Source: CALHVX01 sp964640725 (GTDB taxonomy: Bacteria > Pseudomonadota > Gammaproteobacteria > Pseudomonadales > Azotimanducaceae). From it: 64,000 nucleotides of DNA. The position numbers and the translations under genes are program-made. Within the stretch, counting starts at the first letter, position 1, and every line of letters starts with the position of its first letter. The notes under the pieces are model-generated. The model saw only the letters and a program-made list of their open reading frames with translations. It was not told the DNA's origin and made no database searches. The stretch is from NCBI GenBank assembly GCA_964640725.1, contig CAZXIJ010000011.1, positions 62,001-126,000 on the forward strand, given 5' to 3'. Shown here piece by piece: positions 44,094 through 52,353 of this stretch.

Positions 44094-46034
44094 TCAGCGC
44101 CCCGCCGAGCGATTGGCGATCAGGTCATCGACCACAGAGGGGTCTGCCAGGGTGCTGGTATCGCCCAGGCTGTCCAGCTCGTCGGCCGCGATCTTGCGCA
44201 GGATGCGTCGCATGATCTTGCCTGACCGGGTTTTTGGCAGGCCGGGCGCCCACTGAATGAAATCCGGTTTGGCGATGGGGCCGATTTCCTGTCGAACCAG
44301 CCCGATCAGCTCCTGCTGCAGAGTGTCGGCATCGGCGTTGGAGCCCGCCATCAGCGTGACATAGGCGTAGATACCCTCGCCCTTGATGTCGTGCGGGAAG
44401 CCGACCACCGCCGCCTCTGCGACTTCCGGATGCAGGACCAGAGCGCTCTCCACCTCGGCGGTGCCAATCCGGTGTCCGGACACGTTCATGACGTCATCGA
44501 CCCGGCCGGTAATCCAGTAGTAGCCGTCGGCATCGCGCCGGGCACCGTCGCCGGTGAAGTAGTAACCCGGGTAGGTGCTGTAGTAGGTATCAATCACCCG
44601 CTGGTGATTGCCGTACACGCTGCGAATCTGGCCCGGCCAGCTTGCCGTGATTACCAGGTTGCCGCTGGCCTCCGTCGCTTCGATCAGGTTGCCTTCCGCA
44701 TCCATCAATGCGGGCTGCACGCCAAAGAACGGACGGGTGGCCGAACCGGGCTTGAGGGCGGTCGCGCCGGGGAGCGGCGTGATCATGATGCCGCCAGTCT
44801 CCGTCTGCCACCAGGTATCGACGATGGGACAGCGGCGCTCCCCCACCACGCGGTGATACCAGTTCCAGGCTTCGGGGTTGATCGGCTCGCCCACGGACCC
44901 GAGCAGGCGCAGCGTGCTGCGATCATGGCGCGTCACAAACTCGTCGCCCTGGCTCATCAGCTGCCGAATCGCCGTGGGTGCCGTGTAGAAAATATGGACC
45001 TTGTGCTTGGCGATGACTTCCCAGCAGCGGCCGGCATCGGGCCAGGTGGGCACGCCCTCAAACATCAGGGTCGTGGCGCCGTTGGCCAGGGGGCCGTAGA
45101 CGATGTAGCTGTGACCGGTAATCCAGCCGACGTCGGCGGTACACCAGTAGACGTCGCCGTCGCGATAGTCGAAAACGTAGCGGTGCGTCATGGCTGCCTG
45201 CAGCAGGTAGCCGGCGGTGCCGTGCTGGACGCCCTTTGGCTGCCCCGTCGAACCGGAGGTGTACAGAATGAACAGCGGGTCCTCGGCATCCATGGGCTCT
45301 GGCTCGCAGTCGGCGCTCTGCTCAGCCACCAGCTCGTGATACCAGATATCCCGTTCCGGCTGCCACTCGATCGTGCCGCCGGTTCGCTGCAGGGTGATCA
45401 CCGTGTGGACGTTTGGGCAGGCCTGCAGCGCCTGGTCCGTGTTGGCCTTGAGCGGGATTGCCTTGCCGCCGCGAACCCCCTCGTCGGCGGTAATGACGCA
45501 GCGGCAGTCCGAATCCAGAATCCGGTCCTTGAGCGACTGCGGCGAGAACCCGCCGAACACCACGCTGTGAATCGCGCCGATGCGGGTGCAGGCGAGCATC
45601 GCGTAGGCCGCCTCCGGCACCATGGGCATATAGATGCAGACCCGATCGCCGCGGCCAACGCCCCGGGCCTTCAGCCCGTTGGCGAGGCGGCCCACGGCTT
45701 CGTGCAGATCGCGGTAGGTGATGTGTTTGCTGCTGGCCGGGTCGTCGCCTTCCCAGATGATGGCGGTCTGGTCGCCGCGCTCCGGCAGGTGCCGATCGAT
45801 GCAGTTCACGCTGACGTTCAGCTTGGCGCCGTCAAACCAGCGGACCTCACCCTTGGCCAGGTCTGCGTGGCTCACCCTGGACCAGGGCTCGTACCAGTGC
45901 AGGAAGGCCTTCGCCTGCTCGCTCCAGAACCCGTCCGGGTCGTCGATGGAGTGCTGGTACATCTCCTGATACTGAGCATCGGTCATCAGAGTTTGCGCCG
46001 CGGTTGCGGCATCGACGGGATACAGGTCTTTCAC
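44094..46034 (-). CDS. acs: Acetyl-CoA synthetase
   Basis: 646 aa from GTG 46034, preceded by AGGA; the frame upstream (to 46169) is a shadow of pgi. Acs activates acetate to acetyl-CoA through acetyl-AMP. Visible are YTSGSTGQPKGVQHG (P-loop), DVGWITGHSYIVYGPL, DTWWQTETGG and the C-terminal PKTRSGKIMRRILRKI, whose Lys is the acetylation-controlled catalytic residue. Its GTG overlaps the pgi TGA (GTGA), an unusual coupling of glycolysis and acetate activation. Confidence 0.97.
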   Translation of the reverse strand: MKDLYPVDAATAAQTLMTDAQYQEMYQHSIDDPDGFWSEQAKAFLHWYEPWSRVSHADLAKGEVRWFDGAKLNVSVNCIDRHLPERGDQTAIIWEGDDPASSKHITYRDLHEAVGRLANGLKARGVGRGDRVCIYMPMVPEAAYAMLACTRIGAIHSVVFGGFSPQSLKDRILDSDCRCVITADEGVRGGKAIPLKANTDQALQACPNVHTVITLQRTGGTIEWQPERDIWYHELVAEQSADCEPEPMDAEDPLFILYTSGSTGQPKGVQHGTAGYLLQAAMTHRYVFDYRDGDVYWCTADVGWITGHSYIVYGPLANGATTLMFEGVPTWPDAGRCWEVIAKHKVHIFYTAPTAIRQLMSQGDEFVTRHDRSTLRLLGSVGEPINPEAWNWYHRVVGERRCPIVDTWWQTETGGIMITPLPGATALKPGSATRPFFGVQPALMDAEGNLIEATEASGNLVITASWPGQIRSVYGNHQRVIDTYYSTYPGYYFTGDGARRDADGYYWITGRVDDVMNVSGHRIGTAEVESALVLHPEVAEAAVVGFPHDIKGEGIYAYVTLMAGSNADADTLQQELIGLVRQEIGPIAKPDFIQWAPGLPKTRSGKIMRRILRKIAADELDSLGDTSTLADPSVVDDLIANRSAGR

Positions 46035-47617
46035 GGTTCGTTCCTGTGGGTCAGCAGGGCAATGAGGGCGGCAGTCGCCGGACCATGCGTCGCGTCGCCG
46101 TCCAGGCCGCCGGCAGCCAGTGTCTGGTGAATCGGGCCAGCGAGCACTTTGCCAAGCTCGACGCCCCATTGGTCGAAGGAGTTGATGTTCCAGATCACGC
46201 CCTGGCAGAACACCTTGTGCTCGTAGGCGGCCAGCAGCGCGCCCAGGGTGGTCGCGTTCAGCTGTTCCAGAACGATCGTGGTGTTCGGCCGGTTCCCGGG
46301 CACGGCTCGATGCGGATCTTCGTGCTGCCGGCCGTCGGCCATCGCCTGGCTCTGGGCCAGGGCGTTGGCGTTCAGATAGCTGTGATGATGGCTGTAGCGA
46401 TGAGCCGGCGTGCGGCAGAGGATGAAGTCTGCGCTGTAGTCCTGGGTGCCTTGATGCAGCAGCTGATGAAACGCGTGCTGGCCATTGGTGCCGCGCCCGC
46501 CCCAGAGCATGGCCCCGGTCGTGCCGGCAACGGGTTGCCCGTCTTTCTGGGTGCGCTTGCCGTTGCTCTCCATATCGAGCTGCTGCAGGTAGTCGGGGAG
46601 CAATCGCAGGCGGTCATCGTAGGGCAACAGCACGTGGCTTGCGCGGCCGTGACAGCTGGAGTTCCAAACCCCGGCCAGCGCCAGCAGCACCGGCAGGTTG
46701 CGGGCGAGCGGGGCGGTTTCGAAGTGCTCGTCCATGGCACCGGCGCCGGCCAGGAGCGCCGCAAAGCCTTCCCAGCCCAGCGCCAGCGCAATCGGCAAAC
46801 CGACTGCGCTCCACAGGGAGTAGCGCCCGCCCACCCACTCGCCCATTGCAAACAGGTTGTCTGCGGGAATGCCGAAGGCCGCAGCCGCTTCAAGGTTGTT
46901 GCTGACGGCGACGAAATGCTTGGCGATCGCGTCGGGATCGCCGGTGCGCTCCAGAAACCAGGCTCGCACGCTCTGCGCGTTCACCGCAGTCTCCTGGGTT
47001 GTGAACGACTTTGACGCGATGACAAACAGCGTCGTCGCCGGGTTGAGCCCGCGCAGCACGCGATCAATGTTGTTGCCATCGATGTTGCTTAAGAACTCGA
47101 TCTGCAGCTCGGAAGGGCCGGAGCGATGCAGGGCATCGACGACCAGTTCGGGTCCCAGATGAGAACCGCCAATGCCGATGTTGACGATGGTCTGGATGGC
47201 CTGGCCCTGGTAGCCGCGCCAGCGGCCCTCGCGAACGGCGCTGACGAATGCCGATTCGCGCTCGCGCTGCTCCGAGAGGGTCGCAATCATGGCGTCGGCG
47301 TTCGCCATGCGACGTTTCAGAGCGTCCGGCGTTGCCCGCAATGCGGTATGCAGCACCGCCCGTTGCTCGGTGTTATTGATGGGCTCGCCGGCGAACATGG
47401 CAGCCCGTGCTTGCGGCAGCTGGGCTGCCTCCGCCAGCGCGACCAGCGCCTGCAGCACCTGAGGGTCGATGCCTTGCTTGCGCAGATCGGCATGCACACC
47501 GGCGGCGCTGACGGCCAGATCGTTGTCAACGGCCGCGGCGCGGGCGGCAGGCCCTGCAGTGTCCGGCGCCTGTGCGAGTTTGTTCAGGGCATCCCAGGTC
47601 GCTGTGTGGCTGGCCAT
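46031..47617 (-). CDS. pgi: Glucose-6-phosphate isomerase
   Basis: 528 aa from ATG 47617. It interconverts glucose-6-phosphate and fructose-6-phosphate. PGI signatures are GGRYSLWSAVGLPIAL and VIWNINSFDQWGVELGK, with the substrate-binding NIGIGGSHLGPEL and the catalytic Glu/His region GGRGTNGQHAFHQLLHQG. It begins 12 bp after the deoxynucleoside kinase stop and is coupled to acs downstream. Confidence 0.97.
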   Translation of the reverse strand: MASHTATWDALNKLAQAPDTAGPAARAAAVDNDLAVSAAGVHADLRKQGIDPQVLQALVALAEAAQLPQARAAMFAGEPINNTEQRAVLHTALRATPDALKRRMANADAMIATLSEQRERESAFVSAVREGRWRGYQGQAIQTIVNIGIGGSHLGPELVVDALHRSGPSELQIEFLSNIDGNNIDRVLRGLNPATTLFVIASKSFTTQETAVNAQSVRAWFLERTGDPDAIAKHFVAVSNNLEAAAAFGIPADNLFAMGEWVGGRYSLWSAVGLPIALALGWEGFAALLAGAGAMDEHFETAPLARNLPVLLALAGVWNSSCHGRASHVLLPYDDRLRLLPDYLQQLDMESNGKRTQKDGQPVAGTTGAMLWGGRGTNGQHAFHQLLHQGTQDYSADFILCRTPAHRYSHHHSYLNANALAQSQAMADGRQHEDPHRAVPGNRPNTTIVLEQLNATTLGALLAAYEHKVFCQGVIWNINSFDQWGVELGKVLAGPIHQTLAAGGLDGDATHGPATAALIALLTHRNEP

Positions 47618-47629
47618 CGGTGTTCCGTT

Positions 47630-48328
47630 CTAGAGCAGGGTGGGGTTGGGGTTGAAGTATTCCCGCGCGCTATCCATCGCCAGCATGCGTTCGACGAGCG
47701 CCTCGAAGTGCTGGGGGTTGTGGGCAAGGTCCAGCTCTGCGGCGTTCACGATCAGCAGCGGCGCGGCGTCGTAGAAATGAAAGAACTCCGTGTACGCATC
47801 GATCAGCGTTTCCAGATAGCTGGCGTCGATGTGTTGCTCAAAGTCGATGCCGCGAGTCTTGACCCGCTCCAGCAGCTTGCTCGCGGGCGCCTGCAGGTAC
47901 ACCACGAGATCTGGCTGCGGTGCGGCGAGGTCCAGCGAGGCCTGGATCTGCTGGTACAGCCCATACTCTTCCTGGGACAGCGTCATGCGCGCAAAAAGAT
48001 CGTCCTTGTCGAGCAAAAAGTCGCTGATGAGCTGGGTGCCGAGCAGGTCCTGCTGGCGAATATCGCTGATCTGACGGGTGCGATTGAGCAGAAAGTAGAG
48101 CTGCGTGGCGAGCGCGTTGCGCCCCCGGTTCTGATAGAAGTCCTGCAGGAACGGGTTGTCGGTCACCGGCTCCAGCATGGTCTGGTAGCCAAAGGTCTCG
48201 GCCAGGCGTTGGGTGAGCGTGGTTTTGCCGATGCCGATGGGGCCTTCGATCGCGATGTATCCCGGCAGCTTGCTGCCCTGCAGGCGCTGCCTGAGGCCGC
48301 CGCTGATGACCTCAAGGGCTTCGGCCAT
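47630..48328 (-). CDS. Deoxynucleoside kinase
   Basis: 232 aa from ATG 48328, sharing a base with the pcnB stop (TGATG). It phosphorylates deoxynucleosides for salvage. The P-loop IEGPIGIGKTTL is at about residues 27-38; the DNK-family ERS/DR-type segment and a lid region (LDLAAPQPDLVVYLQAP followed by RVKTRGIDFEQ) are visible. Kinases of this type sit in the pcnB-folK-pan neighbourhood of many proteobacteria, but folK and panBC are absent here. The preferred base cannot be told from sequence. Confidence 0.85.
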   Translation of the reverse strand: MAEALEVISGGLRQRLQGSKLPGYIAIEGPIGIGKTTLTQRLAETFGYQTMLEPVTDNPFLQDFYQNRGRNALATQLYFLLNRTRQISDIRQQDLLGTQLISDFLLDKDDLFARMTLSQEEYGLYQQIQASLDLAAPQPDLVVYLQAPASKLLERVKTRGIDFEQHIDASYLETLIDAYTEFFHFYDAAPLLIVNAAELDLAHNPQHFEALVERMLAMDSAREYFNPNPTLL

Positions 48329-50046
48329 CAGGGCGCGGGCTTGGGCTTGGCGCCACGACCGCGGCGCCGCCGTCGTCTTCGGCCGCCGCCCTGGCCGTCC
48401 TCGCCTGCGGCGTTGCCCTGGNNNNNNNNNNNNNNNNNNNNNNNNNNNNNNNNNNNNNNNNNNNNNNNNNNNNNNNNNNNNNNNNNNNNNNNNNNNNNNN
48501 NNNNNNNNNNNNNNNNNNNNNTGCTGCGGTTACCGCCACCGCTGCGATTACCGTCAGCGCTGCGATTGCCATCGACGGCCCGGTTGCCGTCGACATTGCG
48601 ATTGCCGTCGGCGGCGTGATTGCCGCCCCGGCTGCGGTTGCCGTCGTTGCTGCGATTGCCGTCGCGCGCGCTGTTGCCGCCGCTGCGACCGCCACCGCCA
48701 CCGCCACCGCCACGACGTCCGCCGCGCCCTCGGCCGCCACCGCTGCCGCCGCGGCGACCGCCACCCTGGCCGCGATCGCTTGTGAACGGCTGGTCGAAGT
48801 GGTCGTCGCCGCCGGGGTCGAGCTGGTCGCACATCTGCTGCTGCTCTTCTTCGTCCGCGTCCTGGTAGGCCGTCCACCAGTCGGCGCGCTCCAGCAGATG
48901 TTCTTCTTCCGTATTGGCCCGAAGCACGAGGAAGTCGTAGGCAGCGCGGAACCTCGGGTGTGAGATCAGCGATTCCACAGACTTGGCCCTGGGCACCGTG
49001 AGTCGCTGTTGCAGCAGCCAGGTCTCTTTGACGAACTGCGAGAAGCGCCGCGGCACCGCTGTGACGTGCTGTTGCAGGGCGAGGGCTTCGTCTGCGGCGC
49101 GCTGGCTGAATTCCAGCGGCTTGTCTGGCTCGCTGAGCTCGTGGCAGCGGGCCAGGAAATCTGGCCACAACATGACAGCGAACAGGAATCCCGGGGTGAC
49201 TGGCTTGTCTTCGCCGACCCGAACATCGGTATTGAACATAGCAGCGCGAATCAGCGCGGAATCTTCCGGCGCGCAGGGAAACAGCGTGCCGGCGATGTCC
49301 TGCTCGCACAGGATGTCCCAGGTGCGCTCGGCACGTCCGCTCAGAAACAGCTTGCTCACTTCGTCAAACAGGCGCGCGGGCGCTGCGACCTGCAGCAGGT
49401 CCTGCACGTCGGGGATGATGTCCTGCACGCTTTGGTCGATGTCGAAGTCGAGCTTGGCCTGGAAGCGCACGATGCGCAGCAACCGTACGGGATCCTCGGT
49501 GAGCCGCACCTTGGGGTCGCCGATGAGCGCGATACGTCCGGCCTTGAGGTCGGCCATGCCGCCGACGAAGTCGACGACCTCTTCCGTTTGCGGATCGAAA
49601 TAGAGTGCGTTGATGGTCAGATCGCGCCGGAACGCATCTTCTTCCAGCGTGCCGAACAGGTTGTCCCGCACAATGACGCCGTGCTCGTCATGCTTGCGGT
49701 CGACGTCGTCGTACTCTTCGATGTCGTCTTCGTCGTCCTGGGGCGATTTGCGGAAGGTCGAGACTTCCAGCACCTCGCGACCTACACGCACATGGGCGAT
49801 TCGGAAACGCCGTCCGACCAGCCGCGAGCGCCGGAACAGGTCTTTGACCTCTTCCGGCGTGGCACTGGTTGCCACGTCGAAATCTTTGGGCTCTTTTTCG
49901 AGGAGCAGGTCGCGGACGCAGCCGCCGACCAGCAGGGCCTGGAAGCCTGCCTCGTGGAGCGTATCGGTCACTTCCAGCGCCTGCGGCTGAATGTGGTCCC
50001 GGGTGATGCCGTGCTCGCTGGACGGTATGCGGTCTGGTTCGTTCAA
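48328..50046 (-). CDS. pcnB: Poly(A) polymerase I with GNR-repeat/RGG tail, interrupted by assembly gap
   Basis: About 572 aa as drawn, but a 100-N gap (48422-48521) lies in the tail. PcnB adds poly(A) to RNA 3' ends and promotes decay. TTG 50046 overlaps the regulator stop (TTGA). The catalytic head has LLVGGCVRDLLL and PKDFDVATSATPEEVK with the DxD metal site (DFD), then LVGRRFRIAHV typical of PcnB. From about residue 420 the tail is RGG-rich, then consists of hexapeptide repeats of the form GNRSxD/GNRSxG (18-bp DNA repeats, 48522-48672) running into the gap. It ends in seven consecutive Arg. Confidence 0.9.
   Translation of the reverse strand: MNEPDRIPSSEHGITRDHIQPQALEVTDTLHEAGFQALLVGGCVRDLLLEKEPKDFDVATSATPEEVKDLFRRSRLVGRRFRIAHVRVGREVLEVSTFRKSPQDDEDDIEEYDDVDRKHDEHGVIVRDNLFGTLEEDAFRRDLTINALYFDPQTEEVVDFVGGMADLKAGRIALIGDPKVRLTEDPVRLLRIVRFQAKLDFDIDQSVQDIIPDVQDLLQVAAPARLFDEVSKLFLSGRAERTWDILCEQDIAGTLFPCAPEDSALIRAAMFNTDVRVGEDKPVTPGFLFAVMLWPDFLARCHELSEPDKPLEFSQRAADEALALQQHVTAVPRRFSQFVKETWLLQQRLTVPRAKSVESLISHPRFRAAYDFLVLRANTEEEHLLERADWWTAYQDADEEEQQQMCDQLDPGGDDHFDQPFTSDRGQGGGRRGGSGGGRGRGGRRGGGGGGGGRSGGNSARDGNRSNDGNRSRGGNHAADGNRNVDGNRAVDGNRSADGNRSGGGNRSXXXXXXXXXXXXXXXXXXXXXXXXXXXXXXXXXXQGNAAGEDGQGGGRRRRRRRGRGAKPKPAP
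48422..48521. other. 100-N scaffold gap inside the pcnB repeat tail
   Basis: 100 Ns, a conventional placeholder length. The flanks are not identical to each other. One side is the 18-bp repeat array encoding GNR hexapeptides and the other is a unique Gly/Arg-rich segment, so assembly probably failed in the repeat. The reading frame continues in the same phase across 100 bases. Confidence 0.9.
48522..48672. repeat. Degenerate 18-bp tandem repeats in pcnB
   Basis: About eight 18-bp units, each encoding a hexapeptide of the type GNR-S/A/N-x-D/G, with a conserved core reading GCGATTGCCGTC on the plus strand. They are truncated by the scaffold gap, so the true copy number is unknown. Confidence 0.8.
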
Positions 50047-51392
50047 ACGCTGTCTCTTCTCGGGCCCCGCTTGCGCGTGCGCTTCCTGGGGATATTCAGC
50101 CGTTGCCGACGCTCCCACAGACTTTTGCGCGATATGCCCAGTTTTTCGGCGAGTTCGGTCTCGGTGAGCTGGTCCTGATGTTCCAGGACGAAGTTCACGA
50201 AGTACGTTTCGAGGCTCGCATTGTCACCAGCAGGCGCCGGCTTTGGCTCAGCGCCTGTTCCGGGCCGCGCGGTGTCCGCGCTGCTGGGTGCCTGGCCGTA
50301 GTCGGGCGTGTCGATCCCGAGCTCAGCGGCTTCTAGCTCTGTACCTTTGCACAGAATGACCGCTCTTTCGACTGCATTTTCCAGCTCCCGGACATTTCCG
50401 GGCCATTGATAGTCCCGGACCCGGGCCAGAGCCTCGTTGGAGAAGCGCAGCGGGGCCTTGCGAAGCCGCTGGGCAGTTCGCAGCAGAAAGCGCTCTGCCA
50501 GCCGCAAAACGTCCTCGCCGCGGTCCCGTAGCGGGGGCACCAGTACCGGCGAGGTGCTCAGATGGCCAAGCAGCGCCTGGGAGAACAGGCCGTCCCGCAC
50601 CATGGGCTCCAGGGGCCTGTGGCTGGCGGCCAAAATGCGAACATCGCAAGGCAGCCGCTGCGTGGACCCCGAGGCCCGCAGCTCGCCGCTGGTGAGCGCT
50701 GCCAGCAGGCGATTCTGGGCAACGGCCGGGAGTTCCGACACCCCGTCCAGGAACAGCGTGCCGCCATGGGCGGCACTGAGCAGGCCAAGCTTGCCGGCAT
50801 CGCCATCGGCCGGGGCCTCGCCAAACAGCTCGCCCTCGATCAGGGCTGCCGGCAGCGTTGCGCAGTTCAGGGTCAGGAGCGGCGAGCGCTGGCGGATGCT
50901 GGTGGCGTGCAGCGCGCGGGCGACCAGATCCTTGCCTGTACCCGGCTCGCCCAGGATCAGCACGGCGGCCTCGGAGCTGCTCAGGCGGTCGAGCTGGTCC
51001 AGGAGGTCCTGCATGACGGCGCTGTCGCCGATCAGCTCGAAGCGTCCCAGCCGGCTGCGGCGCAGCGGTGTCTGCTGGGCCCATTCGGCCACGGCGCGCT
51101 CGATAGCTGCGGCCAGATCGTCGGCGCTAACCGGTAGCGGAAGATAGTCGGCAGCGCCGGCCTTGATCGCCTTCACCGCCTGGGCGATGCCGGCGTTGGC
51201 AGCGACCACGATGGCAGGGCTGCGGCGTCCTGGCTCGCACAGCTGCGAGATCTGCTGATCGTCGAGCAGCTGGCACACCTCGGGCGCCTGGGGGTTGGCT
51301 TCGGCGGTCAGCTCGAAGCCGTTCGCCGTCAGTTCCGGCGCGAGGGCGCCGAGGCCGTTCAGCAGCTTTGGCGAGACAACAACCTGTTTCAT
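50043..51392 (-). CDS. NtrC-family AAA+ regulator (CbrB-like position) lacking GAFTGA and Walker B glutamate
   Basis: 449 aa from ATG 51392. A degenerate receiver-like domain spans about residues 1-110. The AAA+ core has Walker A LGEPGTGKD (about 147-155), but GELFGEAPADGDAGKLGLL (about 183-201) replaces the usual ELFGHEKGAFTGA loop that contacts sigma-54. Walker B reads LFLDGVSEL instead of LFLDEIGEL. The arginine-finger region PPLRDRGED and a Fis-type HTH (ELAEKLGISRKSLWERRQ) remain. In Pseudomonas the sigma-54 regulator cbrB lies directly before pcnB, the same place. It may now regulate without ATPase or sigma-54 contact. Confidence 0.85.
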   Translation of the reverse strand: MKQVVVSPKLLNGLGALAPELTANGFELTAEANPQAPEVCQLLDDQQISQLCEPGRRSPAIVVAANAGIAQAVKAIKAGAADYLPLPVSADDLAAAIERAVAEWAQQTPLRRSRLGRFELIGDSAVMQDLLDQLDRLSSSEAAVLILGEPGTGKDLVARALHATSIRQRSPLLTLNCATLPAALIEGELFGEAPADGDAGKLGLLSAAHGGTLFLDGVSELPAVAQNRLLAALTSGELRASGSTQRLPCDVRILAASHRPLEPMVRDGLFSQALLGHLSTSPVLVPPLRDRGEDVLRLAERFLLRTAQRLRKAPLRFSNEALARVRDYQWPGNVRELENAVERAVILCKGTELEAAELGIDTPDYGQAPSSADTARPGTGAEPKPAPAGDNASLETYFVNFVLEHQDQLTETELAEKLGISRKSLWERRQRLNIPRKRTRKRGPRRDSV

Positions 51393-51423
51393 GGCGGGAT
51401 GTTAGCAAACCCGTTGGGCTGAC

Positions 51424-52326
51424 TCACGAAGGCGCGGCCAGGCTTTGCTGCCCGGCCAGCCGCTCAATGCGCCACCGGTCTGCGGCTTCGGTCAGCAGCA
51501 GGTCTGGTGCTGACCGGGATTCCCCCGCCGGGGTGGGAATGCCCAGCAACCGTAGCACTGCGGCCAGGTTCGCGCTGGCGTCGCCGTCGCGAAGGGGCTT
51601 GGCGCCTGCCTGCTTGGACAGCTTGCTGCCATCGAGCCCTGTCAGCACGGGCACATGGGCGTAGCCTGGGGCGGCAAGCCCGAGGCTGGCCATCAGCGCG
51701 AGCTGCGGGCCGGTCTGGTCCAGCAGGTCGGCGCCGCGCACCACCTGGCTGATGCTGGCATCGCCATCGTCTATCGCTGTGGCCAGCGCATAGCCGGGAA
51801 TCCCGTCCCGCCGCCAGATGATGAAGGCCCCGGTGGTCTGGGCGACAGCTGAATCGATGCGGCCCTGCACCCGATCTTCGAAGCGGATGCTGCCGGCATC
51901 GGGCTGGTAGCGAATCGCCGCATCGTCCCGGGGAGCCCGGAACTCGGCGCAGGTGCCCGGGTAAGGCCGGCCGGGCAAGCGCTGCCGGCGGCTGCAGCGG
52001 CAGTAAAAGATCCGGTCCTGCCTCGCAAGCTGCGCGAGGCCGGCCTCGTAGCGCTCGCGACGCTCGGACTGGAAGAGGACGGGGCCGTCCCACAGCAGTC
52101 CATGAGCCTCGAGGCTGGCGCGGATGTGATCGATGGCACCCGGCTCGGCGCGTGGGGTGTCCAGATCGTCAAAGCGCAGCTGCCAGTGACCACCCTGAGA
52201 CCGCGCATCCAGATAGCTGGCCACGGCTGTGAACAGCGAGCCAAAATGCAGCAGGCCCGTGGGGGATGGGGCAAAGCGCCCGCGGTAGGGCGCCAGCGGG
52301 GCGCTGGAAGGCGGGCTGGCCGTCAT
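51424..52326 (-). CDS. gluQ: Glutamyl-Q tRNA(Asp) synthetase
   Basis: 300 aa. It attaches glutamate to the queuosine base of tRNA-Asp. It is a short GluRS paralogue without an anticodon-binding domain. RFAPSPTGLLHFGSL holds the HIGH-like site (HFGS) and the KMSKS-like site is SKLSKQ. Zinc ligands lie in YCRCSRRQ and YPGTC. The gene follows dksA by 27 bp, the standard dksA-gluQ linkage, and precedes the NtrC-like regulator by 31 bp. Confidence 0.95.
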   Translation of the reverse strand: MTASPPSSAPLAPYRGRFAPSPTGLLHFGSLFTAVASYLDARSQGGHWQLRFDDLDTPRAEPGAIDHIRASLEAHGLLWDGPVLFQSERRERYEAGLAQLARQDRIFYCRCSRRQRLPGRPYPGTCAEFRAPRDDAAIRYQPDAGSIRFEDRVQGRIDSAVAQTTGAFIIWRRDGIPGYALATAIDDGDASISQVVRGADLLDQTGPQLALMASLGLAAPGYAHVPVLTGLDGSKLSKQAGAKPLRDGDASANLAAVLRLLGIPTPAGESRSAPDLLLTEAADRWRIERLAGQQSLAAPS

Positions 52327-52353
52327 GGCCGGCGATGCCCGCTGCGGTGGTTA

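Noticed and set aside
48522..48672. Possible CRISPR or intergenic satellite
   Set aside because: The 18-bp units are in phase with the pcnB frame and encode hexapeptides.
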